Below are positions 27,006 to 35,848 of a stretch of 64,000 nucleotides of DNA, piece after piece. The stretch comes from Coraliomargarita algicola. Its GTDB lineage: Bacteria; Verrucomicrobiota; Verrucomicrobiia; Opitutales; Coraliomargaritaceae. The DNA lies in contig NZ_CP138858.1 of the NCBI RefSeq assembly GCF_033878955.1, positions 4,429,001 through 4,493,000 of the forward strand. The letters run 5' to 3'. Below the pieces are notes generated by a model. That model saw only the letters and a program-made list of their open reading frames with translations, did not search any database and was not told the DNA's origin. Every line of letters begins with the position of its first letter. Position 1 is the first letter of the stretch. The position numbers were made by a program, and so were the translations under genes.

Positions 27006-29568
27006 TGACTGTTGAGCGAGAGGGTGGATTCACCCAGCCCTTTGGCTTTTGCTTTGATGGTGATCTGACCAGCTTGGCCGTCTAGGCTGCGAACTATGGC
27101 GAGGCATAGCCCGTTAAACGCGGAGTGCTGATCGCCTTGAAAGGACTCATGGTTGGTCGAATCACCGTTGCCGACGCCAATGATTTCGCCGGGACCTGTG
27201 ATCTCAAACTGAATCAGATCGCCGGCCTGTGGAATCATTGTGCCTTCACTGTCTTCAATGCGGACGGTGATAAAGGAGAGGTCGTCGCCATCGGCTTTGA
27301 TGGTGGTGCGGTCTGCGGAGAGGCTCAGCTGACTTGGCGCGCCAGCGGTTTTCATTGTTTGTTCCGCCCATGGCTTGCCGTCTTTGTAGGCCACGACTTT
27401 GAGTTCGCCCGGCTGGTATTCCACGTCGTTCCATTTGAGACGATACTCATACTGTTTCTTGCTGCGGCGTCCTAAGGACTCGCCGTTCAGAAAGAGCTCT
27501 GCTTCGTCGCCCGAGGTGTAAACATACACGGGAGTGACTTCACCGATACGATCCGGCCAGGTCCAGTGGGGGAGGATGTGCGCCATCGGATACTCCGGAC
27601 GCCAATGCGCTTGATAGAGATAGTAGCGATCCTTCGGGAAACCGCATAGATCGACGATGCCAAAGTAGGAACTGCGCGAACTCGCTTTACCGTTATTCAG
27701 ACGTTTGTTGGCTTCTTGGGCACGCTTGGCCTCGGCTTCGTTTTTGAAGTTTAAATCCAGTGTCTGATCCCATGCGAGGAAGGGCGTCGGCTCGCCAATG
27801 TAATCAAAACCAGTCCATACAAACTCACCGGCGAAATTTGGATTTTTCTCTAACAGCTCAAACTGCTTGTCAGGAGTGATCGACCAACCCGGGCCCCAGT
27901 AATCGTAGGAGCTGATTTGGTTATTTCTAGCGCCGCCTCTGAGCTTTTGAGCGCGGTTCCTTGGCTCTTTGACCGGAAAGTAGTATTCACCGCGCGAGCT
28001 GGTGGTGGACGAGGTCTCGGAGCCGTAGATGGCGTAGCCCGGATTCTTTTCGAGGAAGATTGGGTAAACGCTTTGGTTGTAGTTGGCGCCGATGATATCC
28101 ACCGAATCTTTCCAGTTGCCCATGATCGGCTTGGACTTGTTTGAACCTACGGTGACTGGACGCGTCGGATCTTCGCGGTGGAAAATATCGGTGAGCATTT
28201 GCGAGACTGCCTTACCTGCATCCGAGTGTAGTTCAAATACCTCGTTGCCCGAACTCCACATGATGATGCTCGGGTGGTTGCGGTCGCGGCGAACGAGCGC
28301 TACGATATCTTTCTCATGCCACTCTTCGAATAGTGTGTGGTAGCTGTTGTCGGTCTTGCCTTTTTTCCAACTGTCGAAGGCCTCATCGATCACGAGGATG
28401 CCCATGCGGTCACACAGTTCCAGCAGTTCGGGTGCCGGCGGGTTGTGGCTGGTGCGGATCGCATTCGCGCCCATTTCCTGCATGATCTCCAATTGACGCT
28501 CCATGGCGCGGGTGTTGAACGCGGCGCCTAAAGGACCGAGGTCGTGGTGGAGGCAGACGCCATTCAGTTGCACGCGGCGACCATTGAGGTGGAAGCCGTC
28601 TTCGGCTGTAAATTTAATCGTGCGCACACCGAAAGTCGTTTCGTAGCTGTCCACCAGCTTCCCGTCCTGCAGCACACTGGTGACGACGACATATAAGTTG
28701 GGGGATTCCACATCCCAGCGTTTCGGCTTGCTAAGCTCTAAAGTGACGGTGGCGACTTCGGTCGAGGCGGGCGCGATGGAGCCTTTGCCAGTCGTTGTTT
28801 CCGCGACTTTGACTCGCTTCGAGCCAGCTTCATACACCTCATGGCGAAGCTCGACAGGAGCCGCGCTTTTTTCGCTGTTGCGAACAGTCGTTTCGATGCG
28901 AACGGTGGCTGATTTGTCAGAAACCTCTGGAGTCGTCACGTAAGTGCCCCAGTGAGCAATGTGAACGGGAGCTGTCTTGACTAGTGAAACTTTACGATAG
29001 ATGCCTGCGCCCGGATACCAGCGTGACATGCGGATTTTGTTTTCCAAGCGAACGGCTAAAACGTTTTCTTCGCCCACTTTCAGGTAGGGAGTCAGGTCGA
29101 AACGGAAAGAGCTGTAACCGTAAGGCCATTCACCCACGTATTGACCATTCAAATACACTTTTGAGTGCGACATTGCTCCGTCGAAATCGATGTAGAACCG
29201 TTGACCTGCATCTGCTTTAGAAATTGTGAAATCTTTGCGATACCAGCCCACGCCGATGTAAGGGAGCTTGCCTTCTGCATTCGGCAGATCGTCGCGAAAG
29301 GGGCCCTCGATCGCCCAGTCATGGGGCAAGTCGAGTTGTCGCCATTGCGAATCGTCCAGCGAGACTTTCTCCAGTCCGGTGGGTTCCTCCAAGTAGGAGC
29401 CGTAGTTCATTTCCCCATAGCGGGCGAAGCGCCAATCGTCTTTGAAGGAGACGACGCTACGTGTTGTCTGCTCGGCTGCCTGTAATGACGTAAATGTTGC
29501 AGCTAGAGCGAGTAAGCAGTGGAGTAAACGAGTCGGTTTCTGCGCAAAGTGAGTATCTTGGATCGCAT
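27002..29568 (-). pseudogene. Secreted GH2 beta-galactosidase-like enzyme with a frameshift in its signal peptide
   Basis: The main frame gives 802 residues from ATG 29410, but that start removes part of the first domain. Upstream, the same frame continues as a signal-peptide core (RLLHCLLALAATFTSLQAAE) and FKDDWRFARYGE, without a start codon. ATG 29568 begins MRSKILTLRRN in another frame; one extra base in TTT at 29537-29539 joins them into an 855-residue protein. Domains: sugar-binding sandwich, Ig-like, TIM barrel with acid/base Glu in SSGNEVFEL and nucleophile Glu in IYGSETSS, then DUF4982 (YTSGDEAELFLNGESLG) and an Ig-like C-terminal domain. Substrate probably beta-galactoside. A 16 bp perfect palindrome lies about 150 bp upstream. 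Confidence 0.82.
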
Positions 29569-29718
29569 AATGTTTATTTGGAGTGGAATTACTTGATGGC
29601 AGCTGCTCGACTGTGCTATTTCAGGGAAAGCAACAGATGGCTTCGTTGATATATCATTAACGAATCTGGGTATCGTGAACGCATCGTTTATTGGAAACCA
29701 CTGTTGATTGAGTGTTGT

Positions 29719-29734
29719 TAAGTTACGTAACTTA
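29719..29734. promoter_or_regulatory. Candidate LacI-family operator, site D (perfect 16 bp palindrome)
   Basis: TAAGTTACGTAACTTA, a perfect palindrome followed by CTTG, about 150 bp upstream of the GH2-sulfatase operon. Best copy of the motif in the window. Confidence 0.6.
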
Positions 29735-29794
29735 CTTGAAGCCTGATCATTGTGGCTTAATTTTGGCGGGAGCGCGGTCGAAATGAGTTCCTCA

Positions 29795-29823
29795 TTCCGC
29801 TACGTTTTCTTGGTGTAGCGGAA
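29795..29823. repeat. Hairpin TTCCGCTAC / GTAGCGGAA
   Basis: Nine-base perfect stem with an 11-base loop, between the GH2 operon and the sulfatase remnant. The arm TTCCGCT recurs at 32443 and 32630, so it may be part of a small dispersed repeat or act as terminator for the minus-strand sulfatase remnant. Confidence 0.5.
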
Positions 29824-29851
29824 GTGGGAACCACTTTCGATCTGTGCTGGT

Positions 29852-30515
29852 CTATTTGCTCTCGTATTCGGGGTTAGGCTCGGTCGGAGTCTGTGCGCCG
29901 ACTTCTTTCTGCCAGACCTTAAGTTTCTTGAGCAGCGTATTGGCTTTCTCCGGATCGAGTTATGGGAACTTCTACTGATACTTTTGGGTGAGGTCTTCGT
30001 GGGCTTGGATCGGGGTGTGAACAGAATAGAAGGGGAAGTAAACGAAGAAGGGCTTGTCCTTGTTCTCGACGATCCAGTTGGAAACTTCCTTTCCGAGACG
30101 ATCTGTCAAATGCTCGACTTTGTGGCCGTCGCTTAGTTGTGGGTTTCTGTAAGGGGAGAAGTATCCACCGCGTGGCGCACCAGAGCGATTACTTCCGAAA
30201 TTTGTATCGAAGCCAAACTCGCTTGGATCTTGTGAGATGTGCCACTTTCCCGCGACGCAGGTAGCATATCTCGCCTCCTTCATCATCGTGCCGAAGGAGG
30301 TTGTTCGATGGGGCACATTGTCGACAGGTTCAGGCACCATGACTTTGCGGTGTTTTGATTGGCCGCGTGCCGCAGGTTTCACCTTGCTTATTCCGTGGCG
30401 AGGGACCTATTGGCTAGTGATCAGGCAGGCGCGTGACGGCGCGCAGTTGGCTGAATTTGCGTAGCCGTTTGTGAAAGTGATCCTTGGTCGTCCCAGATTG
30501 GGGAGCTACCCCAAA
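29852..30515 (-). pseudogene. Broken S1 sulfatase: distal part of a gene interrupted by another sulfatase gene
   Basis: Reading on the minus strand from about 30510, the frame gives PNLGRPRITFTNGYANSANC then APSRACLITSQ, a stop, VPRHGI and, after it, RGQSKHRK. This is an eroded formylglycine region (CAPSRA followed by the family's TGQY, here TSQ-stop). The frame is then open from 30382 to 29972 (CVAGKWHISQDPSEFGFDTNFG, PFFVYFPFYSVHTPIQAHEDLT) and stops. Two codons after a second stop it resumes with LDPEKANTLLKKLKVWQKEV and GAQTPTEPNPEY, the usual sulfatase C-terminus, ending at 29852. The middle of the enzyme (about 200 residues including SSDNG) is missing. The matching N-terminus lies at 32040-32171, on the far side of an intact sulfatase. 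Non-functional. Confidence 0.8.
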
Positions 30516-30521
30516 TGTGGA

Positions 30522-32171
30522 TCATTGTGGCTTAACTTCTTTGCCGTCTTTGACCGGGTATTGAGCATCTTGAGCTTCGAGGCGTTGGTTCATCTCGCCG
30601 ATGAGCTGTTGGACTTTTTCGGGTTTCTCCGTGGCGAGATTGTGATTTTCGAACGGGTCGGTTTTGAGGTTATAGAGGACGTAGGGCGTTTCATCGAAGT
30701 ATTGATAGATGAGCTTCCAATCGCCTAGGCGCAGCGAGGTATAATAATTTCTGCCGGGATCATCTTCTGCATTACCGCGATCGTGTGGACTGTGCATGAG
30801 GAATTCCTGCCGGCGATCAGGGTCTGCTTGACCTGTGAGGAGTTTCTTGAGGCTGGAGCCATCAATGGTGTGGTCGCTTGGGTTTTCTGCATTGGCGGCG
30901 TCGAGGACCGTTGCGTAGAGATCCATGACAGTGCCGATGTTGTTGGGATCAATCATTCCGTGCGGAATGCGCCATTGTTTTTGAAGCTCAGACTTAGGGT
31001 TGGGCTTTGCCCATGCGGCGATGAAGGGCACGCGGGTGCCGCCTTCATACATGGTGGATTTCTTGCCGCGTAACGGAGCGGACGAAGTGTGACCAGTTTT
31101 TTCGCCGAGTGGAGCATCACTGCCGTTATCGCCGAGGAAGAAGATGAGCGTGTCTTCGGCGACAGCTAATTTCTGCAAGTGAGCTACGAGGTCGCCAAGT
31201 GATTTGTCCATCCCTTCGATGAGTGTGGCATAGGCGGGCGCCCGACCATTTTTTTTACCTTTGTAGTGCTCGATAAAGCGTGGGTCAGTATGAAAGGGGG
31301 CGTGCACGGCGTAGTGGGAGAGATAGAGGTAGAAAGGGGGGCCCTTTTTTATTGCAGCAGTCACAGCTTTGTTGGCTTCGAGGGTGAGGGCTTCGGTGAG
31401 GAAAGTCCCCGTATTGTGGTAGGCTTCGAGCCCCGGGACGGGATGGTTGCCGCGTTGCCCGTAGTCGCCGCTGTAGGATCCAGGGTGGCCGATGGCGGAG
31501 CCTCCGATGTTGATGTCGAAGCCTAGGTTTAGGGGATCCGCACCTTCAGATCTCATATGGCCGAAGTGGCCTTTACCTACGAAGATGGTCTGGTAGCCGT
31601 TTTCTTGGAGGATTCGCGGCAAGGTGATGGAGTCTTTGGTGAGACCTTCCCAGTTCCACTTGCGCGGGCCGTATTTGCCGCGATTGTTTCTATTGGTGTG
31701 GATCCAATTTGTGGTGTGGTGCCGAGTCGCGTTCTGTCCCGTCATAATGGAAGCACGGGTTGGTGAGCAGACAGATTGGGCGTAAAAATTGGAGAAGCGG
31801 ATGCCGTTGGCGGCCAGTGCTTCCATGTGGGGGGTGCGATACCAGTCGTTGAGTGGGTATTTTTTTGGCTCACCTTGGTCGTCGGTAAGGAAGGGGACGG
31901 AGGTATCCATCAGCCCCATGTCGTCGACTAGGAAGACAACTATGTTGGGCCTGTTGCTTGCTGCGGATAGCAATAGGGGGCAGCAAGACATGAGGATGAG
32001 TAGCTTGAGGAACGTTTTTTTTATTAGATTATTGATGGATCCGTAAATGCCGAGGTCGCCGTAGCCGGCATCGTCCCCGTAAATGAGGAGCACGTTGGGC
32101 TGCTTTGCTGCATGGGAGCTGAGCATAAAGGCCAGGGTCGCCAAGAGGGTAGCAATGGTTGCTTTGGTCAT
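30522..32171 (-). CDS. Chimeric S1 sulfatase with two consecutive signal-peptide/N-terminal segments
   Basis: 549 residues as one frame. Residues 1-48 are the beginning of one sulfatase (signal peptide to HAAKQ, then PNVLLIYGDDAGYGDLGIYG). Residues 51-74 are a second signal peptide (KKTFLKLLILMSCCPLLLSA), followed by a complete sulfatase: RPNIVVFLVDDMGLMD, formylglycine site CSPTRASIMTG with Cys135, FVGKGHFGH, LGDNGSDAP. The codon where the inner gene should start is ATA instead of ATG. The outer N-terminus matches the broken gene resuming at 30515, so the inner gene seems to have landed in the outer one. GATCCA occurs at both junctions. It may be expressed as a fusion; secretion would then be odd. 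A TTACGTAA site is 195 bp upstream. Confidence 0.78.
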   Translation of the reverse strand: MTKATIATLLATLAFMLSSHAAKQPNVLLIYGDDAGYGDLGIYGSINNLIKKTFLKLLILMSCCPLLLSAASNRPNIVVFLVDDMGLMDTSVPFLTDDQGEPKKYPLNDWYRTPHMEALAANGIRFSNFYAQSVCSPTRASIMTGQNATRHHTTNWIHTNRNNRGKYGPRKWNWEGLTKDSITLPRILQENGYQTIFVGKGHFGHMRSEGADPLNLGFDINIGGSAIGHPGSYSGDYGQRGNHPVPGLEAYHNTGTFLTEALTLEANKAVTAAIKKGPPFYLYLSHYAVHAPFHTDPRFIEHYKGKKNGRAPAYATLIEGMDKSLGDLVAHLQKLAVAEDTLIFFLGDNGSDAPLGEKTGHTSSAPLRGKKSTMYEGGTRVPFIAAWAKPNPKSELQKQWRIPHGMIDPNNIGTVMDLYATVLDAANAENPSDHTIDGSSLKKLLTGQADPDRRQEFLMHSPHDRGNAEDDPGRNYYTSLRLGDWKLIYQYFDETPYVLYNLKTDPFENHNLATEKPEKVQQLIGEMNQRLEAQDAQYPVKDGKEVKPQ

Positions 32172-32220
32172 AATTGATATGAGGTAATCGCTGCGGAGAG
32201 ACTGTTAGTAATTCGCTACT

Positions 32221-32248
32221 GTATTACACCCTTTCGACTGTTTTTTAA
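32221..32248 (-). promoter_or_regulatory. Conserved promoter-like element, copy 1
   Basis: 28 bp differing at three positions from a copy at 35505-35532, each just upstream of a minus-strand glycan gene. On the minus strand it reads TTAAAA, 16 bases, TAATAC, a plausible -35/-10 pair. The spacer holds a CAGTCGAAAGGGTG near-palindrome that could bind a regulator. Confidence 0.4.
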
Positions 32249-32365
32249 ACGCTTTGGTGTAACTCTGGTTTTAAGAGGGAGCAGCAGATGGTGGGGAATT
32301 AACCAATGTGCGAAGGATGAACGCATGTTTGAGGTGAAACCATGCTTGATTGAATTGTTATTAGG

Positions 32366-32373
32366 TTACGTAA
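32366..32373. promoter_or_regulatory. Candidate LacI-family operator, site E
   Basis: TTACGTAA in TTAGGTTACGTAAACCTAA, a near-palindrome with one extra A, 195 bp upstream of the chimeric sulfatase start. Confidence 0.5.
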
Positions 32374-32442
32374 ACCTAAGGTGCTCTTTGTCTTACCGGT
32401 TATAGTTGGAGGATCTGTAATACGTAGAATCGATACAAACGT

Positions 32443-32636
32443 TTCCGCTGAATGGTGCAGCGGAACGAGGCACTCGTTTCGTCCGTTGCAGAACGTGGGG
32501 TCGAAATCGGTTCTCCTCCTTCTCTCTTCGAGCTACGCAGGCCGCAGCGAGGAACTCGTTTCGTTTGCGTTGTGCAAGAGCGTCGAAATCGGTTCTCCTC
32601 CTTTGCTCTTCGAGCTTCGGCGGACAGGCCGATTCC
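32443..32636. repeat. Tandem imperfect direct repeat in intergenic region
   Basis: The 487 bp between the chimeric sulfatase and the GH2 gene hold no gene. Two units of about 85 bp (32458-32542 and 32545-32630) share ACTCGTTTCGT, then TCGAAATCGGTTCTCCTCCT and TCTTCGAGCT, separated by AGGCC. A TTCCGCTG/CAGCGGAA hairpin precedes unit 1 and TTCCGCTAC follows unit 2. Open frames here are artefacts of the repeat. Function unknown; possibly a non-autonomous repeat or 3' structure for the GH2 gene. Confidence 0.65.
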
Positions 32637-32658
32637 GCTACAACTAGTGGAGACACCA

Positions 32659-35490
32659 TTATTTGTTTAGAATTTTAGAGAATTGTTCGACGCTGAGTGA
32701 CTCTTCGGGGACAAAGTTTGGACTTGCCATATAGTTGATAATGGAGGCCATCATTTGGCGGGCAGCAGGGCGTTTTTCTAAATCGCCGTCTAGGTTGAGT
32801 GAACTGATCATAAGCTTACCGCCGTCGACTTCTGCTTCGACCAGCATGCCTAAGCGGCGGGCATCAAACCAGTTGTCGATACTATGAACCAGAGGACGAA
32901 ACTTGGGTGGCAAGTCCTCTAGAATCATCGCGTGTGAGTCGTGTATGAGATCCCACCACTGCCAATCACTGTGGTAACTGGTTGGGAATTCGCTAAACAC
33001 TGGGTGCTTCGGATTGCATAAAATGCCCATCGTGTGTGGCGCTTGATTGTTGGTCCAAGCGATGTTCCAAAAGTTGGATGAAAAACCGATTTGAATGTCA
33101 TTCTTCACCAGTTTGTTGGCGAGCAAGAGGACTTTGCCTCCGTCCTTGAGTGCGGCGCTGGCATCGGCGACGCTGTGCACGATGACGACGTCGTCAGCAG
33201 AGGTTGCGACGGTCTCAGGATAGACCCAGAACTTCCATTCATTGCGTGCGTCCGCACCTTCCAGTGCGACCTTGAGCGTGTATTCAGCAGGAGCAGGCAG
33301 CTCGCTTAGCTGGACGTTTACATTGCCCATCTTGATGGCATTATCGAGTGGGATGTCGCGTGCGTTGGTGGCTCCTTGAGCGACGACGTGCCCCTCGGCT
33401 GATAGAATCTGCCAAGCTGCTTTGCTTGGCTTCAGCGGTTCCGATCCAAAATGTGAGACTTCAAGGGCGGCGGAGAAGGATTCTGCAGTCGTCCAAGTCC
33501 GCTTAGGCATACGAGCGAGGGGAACGGTGACATTACAGAACTGACTCCATTCTTCGACATCAATATAGGGCTTGCTGTCCCAGAAGGCATCAAGAATTCC
33601 AACAGGGGCAGTGCCTTGTCCGGGGAAATCTGTGAGGCTGAGCAATTGAAAACCTGCGAAGCCTGGCGTGCGCAGTGCGGCTTCCACTTCCTGTTTATAG
33701 CAGATCACCTGGAGACGACCGGAGGCCATGAGGAAATCATCCGCGAGGTCCGCCATATGATGATCGGCCAGCAAGTCGCGGAAGACTTCGTAGTTTTTGG
33801 CTTTTAAGACACCGGTGTATTTTTCGATCTCATCAAAGTTGGGATACACGGTCCATTCACCGGATTCGTGCGCAACAACTGGCACTGGGTTTGCATTGAT
33901 AAACCCAGAGAAATCGAATCGAGTGTCAGGCGCTTTAGCATTCAGGCGGGACTTTAAACGTGCTCCCCACATGTGCAGGCGAGGGTTCGCCACATTGTGA
34001 AAATCATTCCCTTCAACCCGTGGCCAACCAGCTGCTCCCGTATGCATACGACGTGGGTCCACTTCTTTCCAATGCTTCACCCAGGGCTTCAGGAATACGC
34101 CCCCACGTCCTGGACCAGTCGGTTCATTTCCATAAGCCATCATCACGAAAGAAGGGTGATTGCCATAGGCATCCACCATACTTTGCGCCTCTTTATACAG
34201 CCATGCATCGACTGGCGCTCCGGTGCCGATCTTTGTCCAGGCGCTGGCTTCCGCCTGTAGGTAGAAGCCTTCCTCGTCAGCTGCGATAAATGCGGCTTTA
34301 GGTGGGCACCATGAGTGAAAACGAATGTGATTGAGTCCGTGCTCTTTGGAAATGCGGATGATGCGTCGCCAGGATTCGACATCCGTAGCAGGGTATCCAG
34401 TTAAAGGAAATACGGCACATTCCAATGTGCCTCTGAGGAAGACCGGACGCTCATTAATGGTGAAACGTGTGCCCTCTGCCTTGAGGTCGCGCAGGCCGAA
34501 AGTGACCTCTTTGCGATCGCCCGATTCGAGCTTGATCTCCAATTGATAGAGGTTCGGGTTGAACTCATCCCAGAGTAGCGCGTCGGTCCCCATGTCGATG
34601 AGCAGCTCAGCTGTGCCACCGTCTTGATTCCAGGAGACAGTCTGATTGCCACTCAATTCGGTCGCAGTGTTGTTGGAAACTTGCCATGAAAGCAGACCAC
34701 TGCCAGCAGCTCCAGTCTGATTGCCGAGGTCCACTTTGACCGTGGCCTTACGTTGTTTAGCGTTGGGGTATACTTGCACGTTCTCAATCCAAACCGGTGA
34801 CCTTGCGACCAGTTTGAGTTCTCCAGTGAGTCCATTCCAATTACTTTGCGTATGATCCGTTACGCTGTGTGCATTGTGTCCCACATCGACGATCATACGG
34901 TTATCCACTTGGATTGAAATCGTGTGTTTTCCAGGCGTGAGTGCCGACGAGAGATCGTGGTGATGTGGAGTCGCTAAGCTGTCTTGAGTGGATAGCTTGT
35001 GTCCATCGACCCAGACGATGGTCTGCCAGTGCGCGCGTTCCAATTGCAACTCGATGTGCTTGCCCTGCCATGCTTGTGGGATCTCGACTTCCCGCTGATA
35101 CCATGCGGCTCCCATATAGATTTTGTCGGGCTGTAGCCAGAAGGGGATCTTGAAGTTGTCGGCAGTTTTATAGGGGCTATATTGCGGCTTATTCCATTCG
35201 TTGTTCTTGATGGCGCCGGTCCATGGTGAGTCCATCGCGGGATCGTCGCCATAGCCCGCTTCCTGTAGGCTCGCGGGGAGTTGAATGACATTCTTGAATT
35301 CGAGACTGTGCCATCCTTCGGCGATCCCTGTATCAGTGGGGTCCAGTCGTATGCCCCATTCGCCGGAGAGATCAATGGATGCCTGCTCCGCCAAGGTGGT
35401 AGCCGTCGGCAAAGCTAGAAATGTAAGGTAGAAGGCGAGTGCTATGCGCGCAAAGGCTGAAACTTGCATCTTATGTTTTTGATTCATCAT
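32659..35490 (-). CDS. Secreted GH2-family glycoside hydrolase (large)
   Basis: 943 residues; an ATG at 35469 (MQVSAFARIALAFYLTFLAL) is an alternative start and fits the promoter-like element better. N-terminal sugar-binding sandwich (DLSGEWGIRLDP, AAWYQREVEIP, VDGHKLSTQ, WNGLTGELKLVA), Ig-like middle domain (FNPNLYQLEIKLESGD, FGLRDLKAEG), and a TIM barrel. The barrel carries acid/base Glu in YGNEPTG and presumed nucleophile Glu in HESGEWTVYPN. Residues after about 640 include jelly-roll/GATase-like sequence (TMGILCNPKHPVF). Secreted, probably acting on beta-galactosides or beta-glucuronides; the exact specificity cannot be read. It lies upstream of the chimeric sulfatase in the same direction. 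Confidence 0.85.
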   Translation of the reverse strand: MMNQKHKMQVSAFARIALAFYLTFLALPTATTLAEQASIDLSGEWGIRLDPTDTGIAEGWHSLEFKNVIQLPASLQEAGYGDDPAMDSPWTGAIKNNEWNKPQYSPYKTADNFKIPFWLQPDKIYMGAAWYQREVEIPQAWQGKHIELQLERAHWQTIVWVDGHKLSTQDSLATPHHHDLSSALTPGKHTISIQVDNRMIVDVGHNAHSVTDHTQSNWNGLTGELKLVARSPVWIENVQVYPNAKQRKATVKVDLGNQTGAAGSGLLSWQVSNNTATELSGNQTVSWNQDGGTAELLIDMGTDALLWDEFNPNLYQLEIKLESGDRKEVTFGLRDLKAEGTRFTINERPVFLRGTLECAVFPLTGYPATDVESWRRIIRISKEHGLNHIRFHSWCPPKAAFIAADEEGFYLQAEASAWTKIGTGAPVDAWLYKEAQSMVDAYGNHPSFVMMAYGNEPTGPGRGGVFLKPWVKHWKEVDPRRMHTGAAGWPRVEGNDFHNVANPRLHMWGARLKSRLNAKAPDTRFDFSGFINANPVPVVAHESGEWTVYPNFDEIEKYTGVLKAKNYEVFRDLLADHHMADLADDFLMASGRLQVICYKQEVEAALRTPGFAGFQLLSLTDFPGQGTAPVGILDAFWDSKPYIDVEEWSQFCNVTVPLARMPKRTWTTAESFSAALEVSHFGSEPLKPSKAAWQILSAEGHVVAQGATNARDIPLDNAIKMGNVNVQLSELPAPAEYTLKVALEGADARNEWKFWVYPETVATSADDVVIVHSVADASAALKDGGKVLLLANKLVKNDIQIGFSSNFWNIAWTNNQAPHTMGILCNPKHPVFSEFPTSYHSDWQWWDLIHDSHAMILEDLPPKFRPLVHSIDNWFDARRLGMLVEAEVDGGKLMISSLNLDGDLEKRPAARQMMASIINYMASPNFVPEESLSVEQFSKILNK

Positions 35491-35504
35491 TTTTGAGGGT
35501 TACT

Positions 35505-35532
35505 CTATTACACCCGTTCGAGTGTTTTTTAA
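35505..35532 (-). promoter_or_regulatory. Conserved promoter-like element, copy 2
   Basis: Near-identical to 32221-32248 (three mismatches). On the minus strand TTAAAA, 16 bases, TAATAG. A start point near 35498 would leave a leader of about 30 bases to ATG 35469. Confidence 0.4.
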
Positions 35533-35785
35533 CGGACGAATCATCATTTTTTATTAACACCGTGTAGAGCCAGCTACTCGAGCTGTGAGCTTTTGAAGGA
35601 AATGCGTAGTCTCGGTTTTTTACGCGAATTTGGGGAGTCGTTACAGCAATACTCATCGAGGTCACCGGTGCGTGAGAGGCTGGGGTAGTGTGGCGTAAAA
35701 GTTAGGACTTTAGAGAAGAATTTAGCCTAGCAATCTAAGCAATGAGAGGCACTCCCTATATTTGACGATGCTTGTCCCCTTATAA

Positions 35786-35816
35786 AGAAAATCCCCGGCA
35801 TACGAGATGCGGGGAT
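35786..35816 (-). terminator. Rho-independent terminator of the PEP-CTERM gene
   Basis: Stem ATCCCCGCAT / ATGCCGGGGAT (one bulge) with a five-base loop, followed on the minus strand by TTTTCTTTAT. Located 33 bp past the stop at 35849. Confidence 0.75.
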
Positions 35817-35848
35817 GAAGAATTGAAATGCAGACTATTGGCTTCGCG

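Larger units (their letters stand above)
35491..35848. other. Intergenic region with promoter-like element and terminator
   Basis: 358 bp between two minus-strand genes. Holds the second copy of the 28 bp promoter-like element (35505-35532) next to the GH2 gene and a rho-independent terminator (35786-35816) next to the PEP-CTERM gene. Nothing else was recognised. Confidence 0.5.

Noticed and set aside
32458..32630. CRISPR-like direct repeats
   Set aside because: Only two long, imperfect adjoining units with no spacers and no cas genes.
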